The position numbers were made by a program, and so were the translations under genes. 64,000 nucleotides of DNA, taken from positions 62,001-126,000 of the forward strand of contig NZ_AXBA01000014.1 in the NCBI RefSeq assembly GCF_000473085.1, read 5' to 3'. Below are positions 55,585 to 64,000 of the stretch, in pieces (within the stretch, counting starts at the first letter, position 1; each line of letters opens with the position of its first letter). This DNA comes from Azorhizobium doebereinerae UFLA1-100 (lineage in GTDB: Bacteria > Pseudomonadota > Alphaproteobacteria > Rhizobiales > Xanthobacteraceae). Under the pieces are notes generated by a model, which did not search any database, was not told the DNA's origin, and saw only the letters and a list, made by a program, of their open reading frames with translations.

Positions 55585-56724
55585 ATGGCCGAGGTTACCG
55601 AAGACATGGTGCGCGCGGCGCTCGCCTCCGTGCGCACGCCGGAGGGCGTGGCCCTTTCGGTCTCGCCGGCGCTGTCGGGCATCGTGGTCACCAGCGGCAA
55701 GGTCTATCTGGCGGTGACCGTGGACGCGGCGCAGGCGCGGGCCTGGGAAAGCGTGCGGGCCGAGGCGGAGAATGCGGTGCGTGCCATGCCCGGCGTCGCC
55801 TCGGCGCTGGTGGCGCTTACCGCCGAGCGCAAGGCCGGCGCCCGGCCGGCCCCGCCGCCGGCCGCGGCTCCCGCCCACGGCCACGGCCATAGCCACGGCG
55901 CCGCCAAGAGTGGCGGCATCGAGGTGCCCGGCGTCGCCGCCATCATCGCGGTGGCCTCCGGCAAGGGCGGGGTGGGCAAGTCCACCGTCTCCATCAACCT
56001 GGCGCTGGCGCTGCGCGACCTCGGCCTCAAGGTCGGGCTGCTGGACGCGGACATCTACGGCCCGTCCGTGCCGCGCATCGCCGGCGTGCACGGCAAGCCG
56101 GAGGTGATCGACGGCCGCACCATGCTGCCGCTGGAGAATTTCGGCCTCCAGCTCATGTCCATCGGCTTCATGGTGGAGGAAGACACCCCCATGATCTGGC
56201 GCGGGCCGATGGTCATGTCCGCGCTCACGCAGATGCTGCGGGAGGTGAAATGGGGGCCGCTCGACGTGCTGGTGGTGGACATGCCCCCCGGCACCGGCGA
56301 CGCCCAGCTGACCATGGCCCAGCAGGTCAATCTCGCTGGCGCGGTGATCGTCTCGACGCCGCAGGACCTGGCGCTGATCGATGCCCGGCGCGGCATCGCC
56401 ATGTTCAAGCGGGTGAACGTGCCCATCCTCGGCATCGTCGAGAACATGGCCACCTTCATCTGCCCGCATTGCGGCGGCCGGTCCGACATCTTCGGCCATG
56501 GCGGGGCGCGGGCCGAGGCGGAGAAGGAGGGCGTGCCCTTCCTGGGCGAGATCCCGCTGCACATGCGCATCCGCGAGATGTCGGACGCCGGCATCCCGAT
56601 CCTGGTGTCGGACCCCGACAGCCCGCAGGCGGCGGACTACCGGGCGGTGGCCGAGAAGGTGAAGGCCGCGCTCAGCCATGGCGGGACGGCGGCGCGCCCG
56701 GCGCCGCGCATCGTCATCGAGTGA
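55585..56724 (+). CDS. Mrp/ApbC family Fe-S cluster carrier ATPase
   Basis: A 379-residue P-loop protein that carries and delivers 4Fe-4S clusters to apoproteins. An N-terminal MIP18-type domain (about 1-80), a His-rich linker (HGHGHSHG, about 98-105), the deviant Walker A ASGKGGVGKST (125-135), DMPPGTGD and the cluster-binding CPHCGG near the C-terminus. GAGAAGG lies before the ATG at 55585. The His-rich linker may bind metal. Ends six bases from the stop of the membrane protein on the other strand. Confidence 0.94.
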   Translation: MAEVTEDMVRAALASVRTPEGVALSVSPALSGIVVTSGKVYLAVTVDAAQARAWESVRAEAENAVRAMPGVASALVALTAERKAGARPAPPPAAAPAHGHGHSHGAAKSGGIEVPGVAAIIAVASGKGGVGKSTVSINLALALRDLGLKVGLLDADIYGPSVPRIAGVHGKPEVIDGRTMLPLENFGLQLMSIGFMVEEDTPMIWRGPMVMSALTQMLREVKWGPLDVLVVDMPPGTGDAQLTMAQQVNLAGAVIVSTPQDLALIDARRGIAMFKRVNVPILGIVENMATFICPHCGGRSDIFGHGGARAEAEKEGVPFLGEIPLHMRIREMSDAGIPILVSDPDSPQAADYRAVAEKVKAALSHGGTAARPAPRIVIE

Positions 56725-56730
56725 GCATCG

Positions 56731-58737
56731 TTATCGCATGAGCCTGGAGCGCCGCGCGCGCAAGGCCTGCGCGGCGCTCCAGGCGCCGTGCAGGGCCAGC
56801 ACGGCGGCCGCGGCGCACAGGAAATTGGCCGGGGCGATATAGGCTTCGTTCACCGGCAGCCCGGCGGCGTCGCCGATGACGAAGATCGCCACCCGCGCCG
56901 CCACCGAGGCGCCGAGCGCGAGCGCGACCAGCAGCGTCGGCGGCAACTGCCGGGCCATTGCCGCCATCGCCAGCCCGGCAAGGCCGGCGACGAGGCCCGC
57001 TACCGCCAGCGGCGGGAGGATGTAGGGAACCGCCGCCACCAGCATGCTGCGGACCAGATGCGAGGCGCGCAGGCGCACGTCGCCGATCAGGTTCACGCCG
57101 TCGGCGATCAGCTTGGTGATGCGGAACGTGCCCATATGCGTGGGGAACCGCGCCCCGATGGTGACGAGATCCCAGAGCCGGACGCGGGCCAGCGTCGCCC
57201 CGTCCTGCGTCACCTCCAGCTCGCAGGCCGGCAAGGCGCAGGCGGTGGTCACCCGGATCAACTGCTCTCCGGGCGGCGGCGGCGTCGGGCGGCCCTCGGG
57301 CGGCGGCAGCCGCTCCACCTGCGTGGGCAGCGCCGCGCCCGCGTCCCCAAGCATCCGCACCTCGATCGGGGCGGTGCCCGCTCCCGTGAACTGGGCCTCG
57401 ACCACCACCGCCTGCGGCCGCTCGGCGCTCGGCACATGCGGCGGGGCGTTGAGGAAGATCAGGGCTTCGGCGATCTCCGGCGCGGTGCCCGTGCTGGGCG
57501 CGGCGAACACGCTGCCGGCCTGCGCCAGCGTCACCCGGCCCAGCATGGCGAGGATGCGGGCGGGCAGAGTCTCGACCAGGTCCGGCGCGAGGCGCGGGAT
57601 GGCGTTGTGGAGCGTGCGGCGGCAGGTGAGGCGCCCGTCCGCGCAGGCCGCCTCCACCTCGTCCGCCACACGGGCGTAATAGGCCTTGGCTTCTTCCAGC
57701 GTGCCATGGCTGCCGAGGCCGCGCACCGCGAACAGGAAGGTCACGTGGAACCAGCCGCCGGCGATGTCATTGCAGCCGGTGGCGTAGAACGGACAGCCAT
57801 TGGTCCAGATCGGCGGCCCCGGCGGGTCGATGAACGGCTTCAGGGCTGCGAACGCCGGGCTGACGGCATAGATGCGCTGGCGGGTCGCCCGCGAGACCGG
57901 CACATAGGGCACCGTCTCGCCGTCCTCCACCGAGTAGAGCGCGCCGAGGGCGCGCTCGAAGGAGGCTTCCTTGATCGCCACCGTGGTCCAGGTGCCGTAG
58001 GCAAGGCGGTTGGCGGCGCGATAGGCGACGTCCACCAGCGCGAAACCCACGGCCAGCCACAGGGTCGCGAGCAGGACGCCCTTCACCCGTGCGCGCCAGG
58101 GCGCGCCGTCGGCGGGGCGCGGCAGCGGATAGCCCAGCACCAGGAGGAAGATGGCGGGCAGGATCCAGACACCTTCCTCCCGCGTCAGCCACATCCAGGC
58201 GAGCAGGATGCCAGCCAGCAGCCCACGGCCCGGCGTGCCCGCCTCGCGGCTGCGATGCAGCAGCCAGAGGACGGCGGAAAGGACGAGCAGCGTCTGGCCG
58301 GAATAGATCGCGTCCCGCAGCACCCGCAGCGCCGCCGTGGTGCCGAGCACGGGGACCATGGCGAGGGCGAGCAGAACCGCCACGGCGAGGCGCCAGGAGC
58401 CGCCGATGCGCCCGACGACGGCGGCGAAGGTGGTGCAGGCGGCTGCCTGGAACAGGCCGTGGGCGAGCGTGACCGGCAGGCCGAGCCAGGAGGCGAGGGC
58501 GAGGAAGACCGAGTAGCCGTTGCCCTTGTGCAGGGTCAGGTGGGAATAGGTGCCGAACCAGTTGCCATAGGCGAAGCGCCGGCCCAGCGTGATGAACAGG
58601 CCGTCGTCAAAGGCGCCGTTGGGCTGGATGCTGATCGGTGCGAAGGCCGTGGTGATGACGATGCACAGCGCCACCAGGGCAAAAATGATCGTGACCCCCC
58701 GAGGCCCGCGCGCGGGCCCGGCTGCTGCGCCGTCCAT
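56731..58737 (-). CDS. Multi-pass membrane protein, GT-C-like glycosyltransferase candidate
   Basis: A 668-residue protein with about ten N-terminal helices and two to four C-terminal ones, and a soluble periplasmic-type domain between (about residues 240-540). An acidic motif after the first helix (FDDGLFITLGRRFAYG) and an Arg/Asp segment later (LRVLRDAIYS, WLTREEGVW) recall GT-C enzymes that use polyprenyl-phosphate sugars. No named family was recognised. AAGG precedes the ATG at 58737. A role in envelope glycan assembly is an inference from topology only. Confidence 0.7.
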   Translation of the reverse strand: MDGAAAGPARGPRGVTIIFALVALCIVITTAFAPISIQPNGAFDDGLFITLGRRFAYGNWFGTYSHLTLHKGNGYSVFLALASWLGLPVTLAHGLFQAAACTTFAAVVGRIGGSWRLAVAVLLALAMVPVLGTTAALRVLRDAIYSGQTLLVLSAVLWLLHRSREAGTPGRGLLAGILLAWMWLTREEGVWILPAIFLLVLGYPLPRPADGAPWRARVKGVLLATLWLAVGFALVDVAYRAANRLAYGTWTTVAIKEASFERALGALYSVEDGETVPYVPVSRATRQRIYAVSPAFAALKPFIDPPGPPIWTNGCPFYATGCNDIAGGWFHVTFLFAVRGLGSHGTLEEAKAYYARVADEVEAACADGRLTCRRTLHNAIPRLAPDLVETLPARILAMLGRVTLAQAGSVFAAPSTGTAPEIAEALIFLNAPPHVPSAERPQAVVVEAQFTGAGTAPIEVRMLGDAGAALPTQVERLPPPEGRPTPPPPGEQLIRVTTACALPACELEVTQDGATLARVRLWDLVTIGARFPTHMGTFRITKLIADGVNLIGDVRLRASHLVRSMLVAAVPYILPPLAVAGLVAGLAGLAMAAMARQLPPTLLVALALGASVAARVAIFVIGDAAGLPVNEAYIAPANFLCAAAAVLALHGAWSAAQALRARRSRLMR

Positions 58738-60084
<1,347 letters not shown>

Positions 60085-60121
60085 TCTAAGGCCCTGCCAA
60101 GCAGTATCCAGTTGACGAACC

Positions 60122-60157
60122 GGCCGGCGCGGATGGCTTCATCCCCGCCGGCCTTTT
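60122..60157 (+). terminator. Terminator of the TRAP receptor gene
   Basis: A 14-base stem with one mismatch (60122-60135 with 60140-60153), loop GCTT, followed by TTTT. Confidence 0.9.
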
Positions 60158-60200
60158 CGTGTCCGGCACCGGCGCAAAGGGCGCGGCCGCGCCCTCGGCT

Positions 60201-60752
60201 CTAGCGATTCTCCAGGCCCTTGGCCTCGCGCTCGGCGCGGATGGCGGCGGCCTCGATGCGAACCTTGTCGCGCAGCTCGATCAGGCCGGCGCGGGCACTC
60301 TGCCGCGCGGCCGGCGGCAGGCCGGGCTCGGGATTGGCCTCGTCCCAGGTCAGCACCTTGTCGATGGTGCGGATCAGCGCCGAGATGTCGCCGAAGGCAT
60401 ATGCGTTGATCGGCTGCCCCAGGCTTTCCATCAGCGAGGCGAACAGCGCCGGGGCGCCCGAGGGGTCGAGGTCGGGATGGGCGGCGAGAAAGGCGCGGAA
60501 CCGCAATTGCCCCGCATAGAACCAGAAGACGGCATCCTCCTTCTTGCCGTTCGCCCACTGCCGGCCGGCGCGGCGCAGCAGCGCGGTCGCCTCCTGGGCG
60601 TTCACCGCATCCGCGCTCGCGGCGGGCGCGCCGGCCGCCTGGGGCCAGGCGGGGGTGGTTCCGGTGGGGAGCAGGAGCAGGCAGGCGGCGATCGGGAGAA
60701 GCGTGCGAAATGGTGCGGCGGCGTGGGTTCCGCGGCGCGTGGCGAACGGCAC
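60201..60752 (-). CDS. Exported helical protein, unknown
   Basis: A 183-residue protein with a signal peptide (about residues 16-40, LLPIAACLLLLPTG, cut near AWPQA). The mature part is helical (ATALLRRAGRQWANGKKED, FWFYAGQLRFRAFLAAHPDL). The TPR-like look suggests a small adaptor, but no family is certain. The start is a GTG at 60752 with AAGGAG seven bases upstream. Confidence 0.75.
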   Translation of the reverse strand: MPFATRRGTHAAAPFRTLLPIAACLLLLPTGTTPAWPQAAGAPAASADAVNAQEATALLRRAGRQWANGKKEDAVFWFYAGQLRFRAFLAAHPDLDPSGAPALFASLMESLGQPINAYAFGDISALIRTIDKVLTWDEANPEPGLPPAARQSARAGLIELRDKVRIEAAAIRAEREAKGLENR

Positions 60753-61243
60753 GTTGCACTCCTTGAGGGGCGCCGGGGGCGGCGGCGCAAAGGGACGGGC
60801 GGCGCGGGGACTTGGGGCAGGCGAGGCTTGGAGGCGGGAGGGCGCCTTGCGGGCATCCGGCGGGCGTGATCCCGGTGTCGATCAGGCGGGGGCGCGGCGG
60901 GGGCGACCAGCGGGCCGAGGCAAAAGGATCCGTAAATAACAATATGACGCTGTATCATGGCTCGTAGCCTTATTGGTTGCCGCACGTTACCAAGTTTCGG
61001 CGGCATAAGGCAATATTGCCCCCAAGTCATGACAATTGAATGCGGTACCAAAATACGTCATGACGGGGCGGCAGGCCGGCTCTATTCTGCCCGGCGCGAT
61101 CTTATAGCTTGATATGTTTTGCCGCGGGCGGCGCCTGCCGCGCGCGGCAAGAAAAACCCCGGAGCGCAGGGCGCTCCGGGGTTCTTGGCGATGCGGCCGG
61201 GGATGGGCCGTGGCCGGGTCCGCTCGGGGGGAGCGGCCTGCCC
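60753..61243. other. 491-base gap between two small exported-protein genes
   Basis: No gene seen. It holds the promoter side of the gene at 60752; 60930-61110 is visibly richer in A+T. The right end holds the terminator of the gene at 61244. The rest shows nothing recognisable. Confidence 0.5.
61152..61183 (-). terminator. Terminator of the repeat-protein gene
   Basis: Perfect 13-pair stem (61155-61167 with 61171-61183), three-base loop, followed by TTTTT on the minus strand. Confidence 0.9.
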
Positions 61244-61648
61244 TCAGCGGGTGGCGCCCGGCGTCGCCTGGGTCCGGCCGCCCTCCTGGGCGGGGCCCTG
61301 GTTGGCGTCCTGCGAAGAGAGGCCGCTGCGCGGGGTGATGCTGCCGGTGGTGTCCATGGTGCTGCCGCCGCTGGAGCTGGCGCCCGGCGTCGCCTGGGTG
61401 CGGCCGCCTTCCTGGGCGGCGCCCTTGTGGGTGTCCTGGCTGCTGATGCCGCTGCGCGCGGTGGGCGTGGAGGCGCCGTCGCGCGGGGTCACGCCGGTGG
61501 TGGAACTGGCGCCCGGCGTCGCCTGGGTGCGGCCGCCCTCCTCGGCCGGGCCCTGGTGCGGGTCCTGGGTGGAGAGGCCGCTCTGGGCGGAGGCGCCGAT
61601 GGTGGAAACGGCCAGCAGGGCGGCGGTGGCGAGCGTGAGTTTGCGCAT
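61244..61648 (-). CDS. Exported protein of three 26-residue repeats
   Basis: A 134-residue protein. Signal peptide about residues 1-22 (ALLAVSTIGASA cut before QSG). The whole mature part is three copies of a unit of the form SG(L/I)S(T/S)QDxxxGxAxEGGR followed by TQATPGA, at about 23-48, 66-91 and 108-133, joined by Ser/Thr-rich linkers. No Cys, no known domain; likely disordered. ATG at 61648 with AGGAGCTTCC upstream. Function unknown. Confidence 0.8.
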   Translation of the reverse strand: MRKLTLATAALLAVSTIGASAQSGLSTQDPHQGPAEEGGRTQATPGASSTTGVTPRDGASTPTARSGISSQDTHKGAAQEGGRTQATPGASSSGGSTMDTTGSITPRSGLSSQDANQGPAQEGGRTQATPGATR

Positions 61649-61902
61649 GTGGAAGCTCCTTCTGATGTCCCTCCTGAGCCACAACTGTCCTTGCGGGAGT
61701 TGGTTCATTCACACAAATGGGAAGCGAAAACAGGCACTTTGCGGGAACCGGACGGGCCCGGCCCCGAGCCTGCTTGAATTGCGTCCGGGCGCCCTCTAGT
61801 GTCCGACCGCGCTCCCGCGAGGGGCGCATCCCGTCCCGCATGGCGGCGTCGGCAGGGGCGGATCGGCCACGCCTGCGGCGGCGCCGCTGACCTGAAGCGC
61901 TC

Positions 61903-62835
61903 ATGATCGATCCCGCCCTTCCGCCCCATATGCGGCCCGACCGCTCGTTCCAGGGCCTGCTGCTGACCCTCCAGGCCTTCTGGGCCGGCCAGGGCTGCGT
62001 GGTTCTCCAGCCCTATGACATGGAAGTGGGGGCGGGCACCTTTCATCCGGCGACCACGCTGCGGGCGCTGGGGCCGAGGCACTGGAAGGCGGCCTATGTG
62101 CAGCCCTCCCGCCGGCCCAAGGACGGGCGCTATGGCGAGAACCCCAACCGGCTCCAGCATTATTACCAGTTCCAGGTGATCCTGAAGCCGTCCCCGGCCA
62201 ACCTCCAGGAGCTCTATCTCCAGTCGCTGGATGCCATCGGCATCGATACCCGGCTGCATGACGTGCGCTTCGTCGAGGACGACTGGGAGAGCCCGACCCT
62301 GGGCGCCTGGGGGCTCGGCTGGGAGTGCTGGTGCGACGGCATGGAGGTCTCGCAGTTCACTTACTTCCAGCAGGTGGCGGGCTTTGAATGTTCCCCGGTC
62401 TCGGGAGAACTGACCTATGGCCTGGAGCGTCTTGCCATGTATGTGCAGGGCGTGGAGAACGTCTACGACCTGAATTTCAATGGTCGAGATGGCGCCGAGA
62501 AGGTCACCTATGGCGATGTCTTCCTGCAGGCCGAGAAGGAATACTCGCGCCACAACTTCGAGCATGCCGACACCGACATGCTGCTGGAGCAGTTCCGCAT
62601 GGCGGAGTCTGCCTGCGCCAAGTATCTCGCCGCTGGTGATGCCGGCGAGCGGCACCTGATGGCGCAGCCGGCCTATGACCAGTGCATCAAGGCCTCCCAC
62701 GTCTTCAATTTGCTGGATGCCCGCGGGGTGATCTCGGTCACCGAGCGGCAGAGCTATATCCTCAGGGTCCGCGAGCTGGCCAAGGCCTGCGGCGCGGCCT
62801 GGCTGAAGACCGAGGCGGGCGGCGCGACCGCCTGA
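61903..62835 (+). CDS. glyQ: Glycine-tRNA ligase alpha subunit
   Basis: A 310-residue catalytic subunit of the alpha2beta2 glycyl-tRNA synthetase. Signatures: [58 protein letters not shown] and [23 protein letters not shown] at 61903, length typical. The beta subunit glyS, usually the next gene or a few genes on, is not in the 1.2 kb that follow here. Confidence 0.96.
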   Translation: MIDPALPPHMRPDRSFQGLLLTLQAFWAGQGCVVLQPYDMEVGAGTFHPATTLRALGPRHWKAAYVQPSRRPKDGRYGENPNRLQHYYQFQVILKPSPANLQELYLQSLDAIGIDTRLHDVRFVEDDWESPTLGAWGLGWECWCDGMEVSQFTYFQQVAGFECSPVSGELTYGLERLAMYVQGVENVYDLNFNGRDGAEKVTYGDVFLQAEKEYSRHNFEHADTDMLLEQFRMAESACAKYLAAGDAGERHLMAQPAYDQCIKASHVFNLLDARGVISVTERQSYILRVRELAKACGAAWLKTEAGGATA

Positions 62836-62846
62836 GCGCATCGCCG

Positions 62847-63026
62847 CGCATTTCCCCATTTGCGACACCGTGTCTTGCGACGCGGCGGGGGCGGGACGGC
62901 GAGGGGCGCGGAGGGCGCGCCACGCTGCCCATCGACGCGCAATTCCCCACTTGCGACACCCTGTCTTGCGACAGCGGTCTTGCGCTACGGTGTCCTGCGA
63001 CTGCCCGTGATGCAACATCCTGTCCC
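62847..63026. repeat. Tandem 15-bp array with a 35-bp direct repeat
   Basis: 35-base copies at 62847-62881 and 62938-62972 differ at three positions. The second runs into an array of degenerate units: GCGACACCCTGTCTT (62953), a 14-base unit (62968), then 15-base units at 62982, 62997 and 63012. The core TGCGACA/TGTC is shared. No spacers of CRISPR type. Confidence 0.85.
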
Positions 63027-63102
63027 ATGACCGGAGCCGGCAGGCGGGCGCCGGGGACGGCCGGGCGAAGCGGGGGCACATCATGGCGACGAGGCGGGCA
63101 AA

Positions 63103-63177
63103 GCGGGTGAGGGGCCGGCGGGTGACCGGCCGGCGGCTGACGGGCCCACGGGCGACCGCCCTGCGGGCGATGGACCC
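63103..63177. repeat. Five degenerate 15-bp tandem units
   Basis: Units at 63103, 63118, 63133, 63148 and 63163 of the form (G/A)CGG(G/C)(T/C)GA followed by seven variable G/C bases, e.g. GCGGGTGAGGGGCCG and GCGGGTGACCGGCCG. Unrelated to the array just upstream except for the period. Confidence 0.8.
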
Positions 63178-63198
63178 GCGCCCCGGGAGCCCGCGCCC

Positions 63199-64000
63199 AT
63201 GACCGGGGCGCTCACGGTGGACGCCGCCCCCGGGCGCGGCGGGGCGGATGCCCCCGGCGGCGCGGATACCCCGGGCGGAGCCGCGCGGCCCGCCCTTCCG
63301 CCCCGCGTGATCCTGGCCGGCGCCCTCGGCAACATGCTGGAGTGGTATGATTTTGCGGCCTGCGGCTATCTGGCCGCGGTGTTCGCCAAGAATTTCTTCC
63401 CCGCCGGCGACAGCTTCGTCGGCCTGATCTCGGCCTTCGGCATCTTCGCCGCCTCCTTCCTCATGCGCCCGCTGGGCGGCATCGTCTTCGGCCATGTGGG
63501 CGACCGCTACGGCCGGCGGGCGGCGCTGCTGCTCTCGGTTGCGCTGATGTGCGTCTCCACCGTCGCCATCGGCCTGCTGCCCACCTATGCCGCCATCGGC
63601 ATCCTGGCGCCCGCCCTGCTGCTGGTGCTGCGGCTGCTCCAGGGCCTGTCCATCGGCGGCGAATACACCACCTCGGCCATCTTCCTGGCCGAGCAGAGCC
63701 CGCCGCGCTGGCGCGGCTTCATCACCGGCTTCTCCAGCATGGGGGCGACCGCGGGCATCCTGCTCGGCTCCGCCGTGGCGGCGCTGGTCGCCAGCCTGAT
63801 GCCCGAGGCGGACATGGTGGCCTGGGGCTGGCGCGTGCCCTTCCTGCTCGGCATCGTGCTCGGGCTCGCCACCCTGCTGCTGCGCCGCACCGCCGCCTTC
63901 GACGCGGCGCCCGCCGCGCCCCTGGCCGAGGCGCCGCTGGTGGTGGCCTTCGCCACCGACGGGCGCAACATCCTGCGCGCGGCGGTGCTCAACGCCATGC
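63199..64000 (+). CDS. MHS-type MFS transporter, 3' end beyond the window
   Basis: The first 267 residues of a metabolite:H+ symporter-type MFS protein. After a Gly/Ala/Pro-rich cytosolic tail with a GGADAP/GGADTP repeat, the hallmark GNMLEWYDFAACGYLAAVF appears in helix 1, then PLGGIVFGHVGDRYGRRAAL (motif A region) and LQGLSIGGEYTTSAIFLAE. About six helices are visible. The group takes up proline, betaine, citrate, 2-oxoglutarate and similar compounds; substrate cannot be told. ATG at 63199 is the first that gives the normal start. Confidence 0.9.
   Translation, partial: MTGALTVDAAPGRGGADAPGGADTPGGAARPALPPRVILAGALGNMLEWYDFAACGYLAAVFAKNFFPAGDSFVGLISAFGIFAASFLMRPLGGIVFGHVGDRYGRRAALLLSVALMCVSTVAIGLLPTYAAIGILAPALLLVLRLLQGLSIGGEYTTSAIFLAEQSPPRWRGFITGFSSMGATAGILLGSAVAALVASLMPEADMVAWGWRVPFLLGIVLGLATLLLRRTAAFDAAPAAPLAEAPLVVAFATDGRNILRAAVLNAM

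Larger units (their letters stand above)
62836..63198. other. 363-base gap made largely of 15-bp tandem repeats
   Basis: No gene. Two different repeat arrays and two near-identical 35-base copies fill most of it (see separate entries). It also has to hold the promoter of the MFS gene, for which no boxes were recognised. Confidence 0.6.

Noticed and set aside
54010-56679. An 889-codon minus-strand frame over GST, UDG and Mrp
   Set aside because: Those three plus-strand genes are certain from motifs; the antisense product is His/Arg-rich and meaningless.
62847-63026. CRISPR array after glyQ
   Set aside because: Units of 14-15 bases are directly joined without unique spacers, and no cas genes are present.

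Overview
The window is a G+C-rich stretch of what looks like the chromosome of an alphaproteobacterium of the order Hyphomicrobiales, most likely Xanthobacteraceae (Xanthobacter/Azorhizobium/Ancylobacter-like). The gene set supports this: a petABC cytochrome bc1 operon, hemF, TrmL, an EtfD-type ETF-ubiquinone oxidoreductase, a gcl-hyi-glxR-pyk glyoxylate cluster, a Ppx-RlmE pair, DUF1285, DUF6111, DUF2158 and DUF2934 proteins, and a separate-subunit GlyQ. No phage, plasmid, insertion sequence, CRISPR array, rRNA or tRNA gene was seen. The assignment rests on reading protein sequences by eye, not on a search.

Layout. 1-6542 (minus): a MoxR / DUF58 / DUF4159 / vWA operon, cut by the left edge. 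6781-9621 (plus): DUF1285, a Nudix CoA pyrophosphatase, DUF6111 and a CCA-adding enzyme, with overlapping start and stop codons. 9637-11331 (minus): a DUF2158 protein, hemF and trmL. 11587-14275 (plus): petA-petB-petC, closed by a strong terminator. 14457-20901: a thioredoxin-like protein, apt, etfD, a family-4-like uracil-DNA glycosylase, a small exported protein, a zinc-ribbon metallopeptidase and a CYTH phosphatase. 21090-26443 (minus): the glyoxylate carboligase pathway feeding pyruvate kinase. 26980-29000: a methyltransferase of atypical composition and serA. 29241-36692: a 2,044-residue autotransporter and an AraC regulator. 36796-39814: a proline-rich orphan, a GAF-PAS-GGEEF diguanylate cyclase and a DUF2934 protein. 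39953-47872: pncB, an exported chorismate mutase, a transaldolase-like aldolase, ppx, rlmE, a drug-efflux MFS and a degenerate methyltransferase-like protein. 48033-53905: an orphan, then an acyl carrier protein and a fatty acyl-AMP ligase, divergent from a WcbI-family protein, with a Tat-exported patatin convergent to it. 54097-64000: GST, a second UDG-superfamily protein, Mrp/ApbC, a GT-C-like membrane protein, a TRAP solute receptor, two small exported proteins, glyQ and a truncated MHS-type MFS transporter.

The best candidate for an undescribed system is the ACP / fatty acyl-AMP ligase / WcbI / patatin neighbourhood. It could activate a fatty acid as acyl-AMP, load it on a dedicated carrier protein, and pass it to a cell-surface acceptor through a WcbI-type protein that carries two tandem beta domains. 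A second theme is degenerate 15-bp tandem repeats of unrelated sequence at four places, two inside genes (DUF4159 and Ppx) and two in the glyQ-MFS gap. Other points: a palindromic repeat that supplies the stop codon of a gene, a TetR-type operator with no TetR gene, a UDG lacking two of the four expected Fe-S cysteines, and a secreted protein built of three 26-residue repeats.
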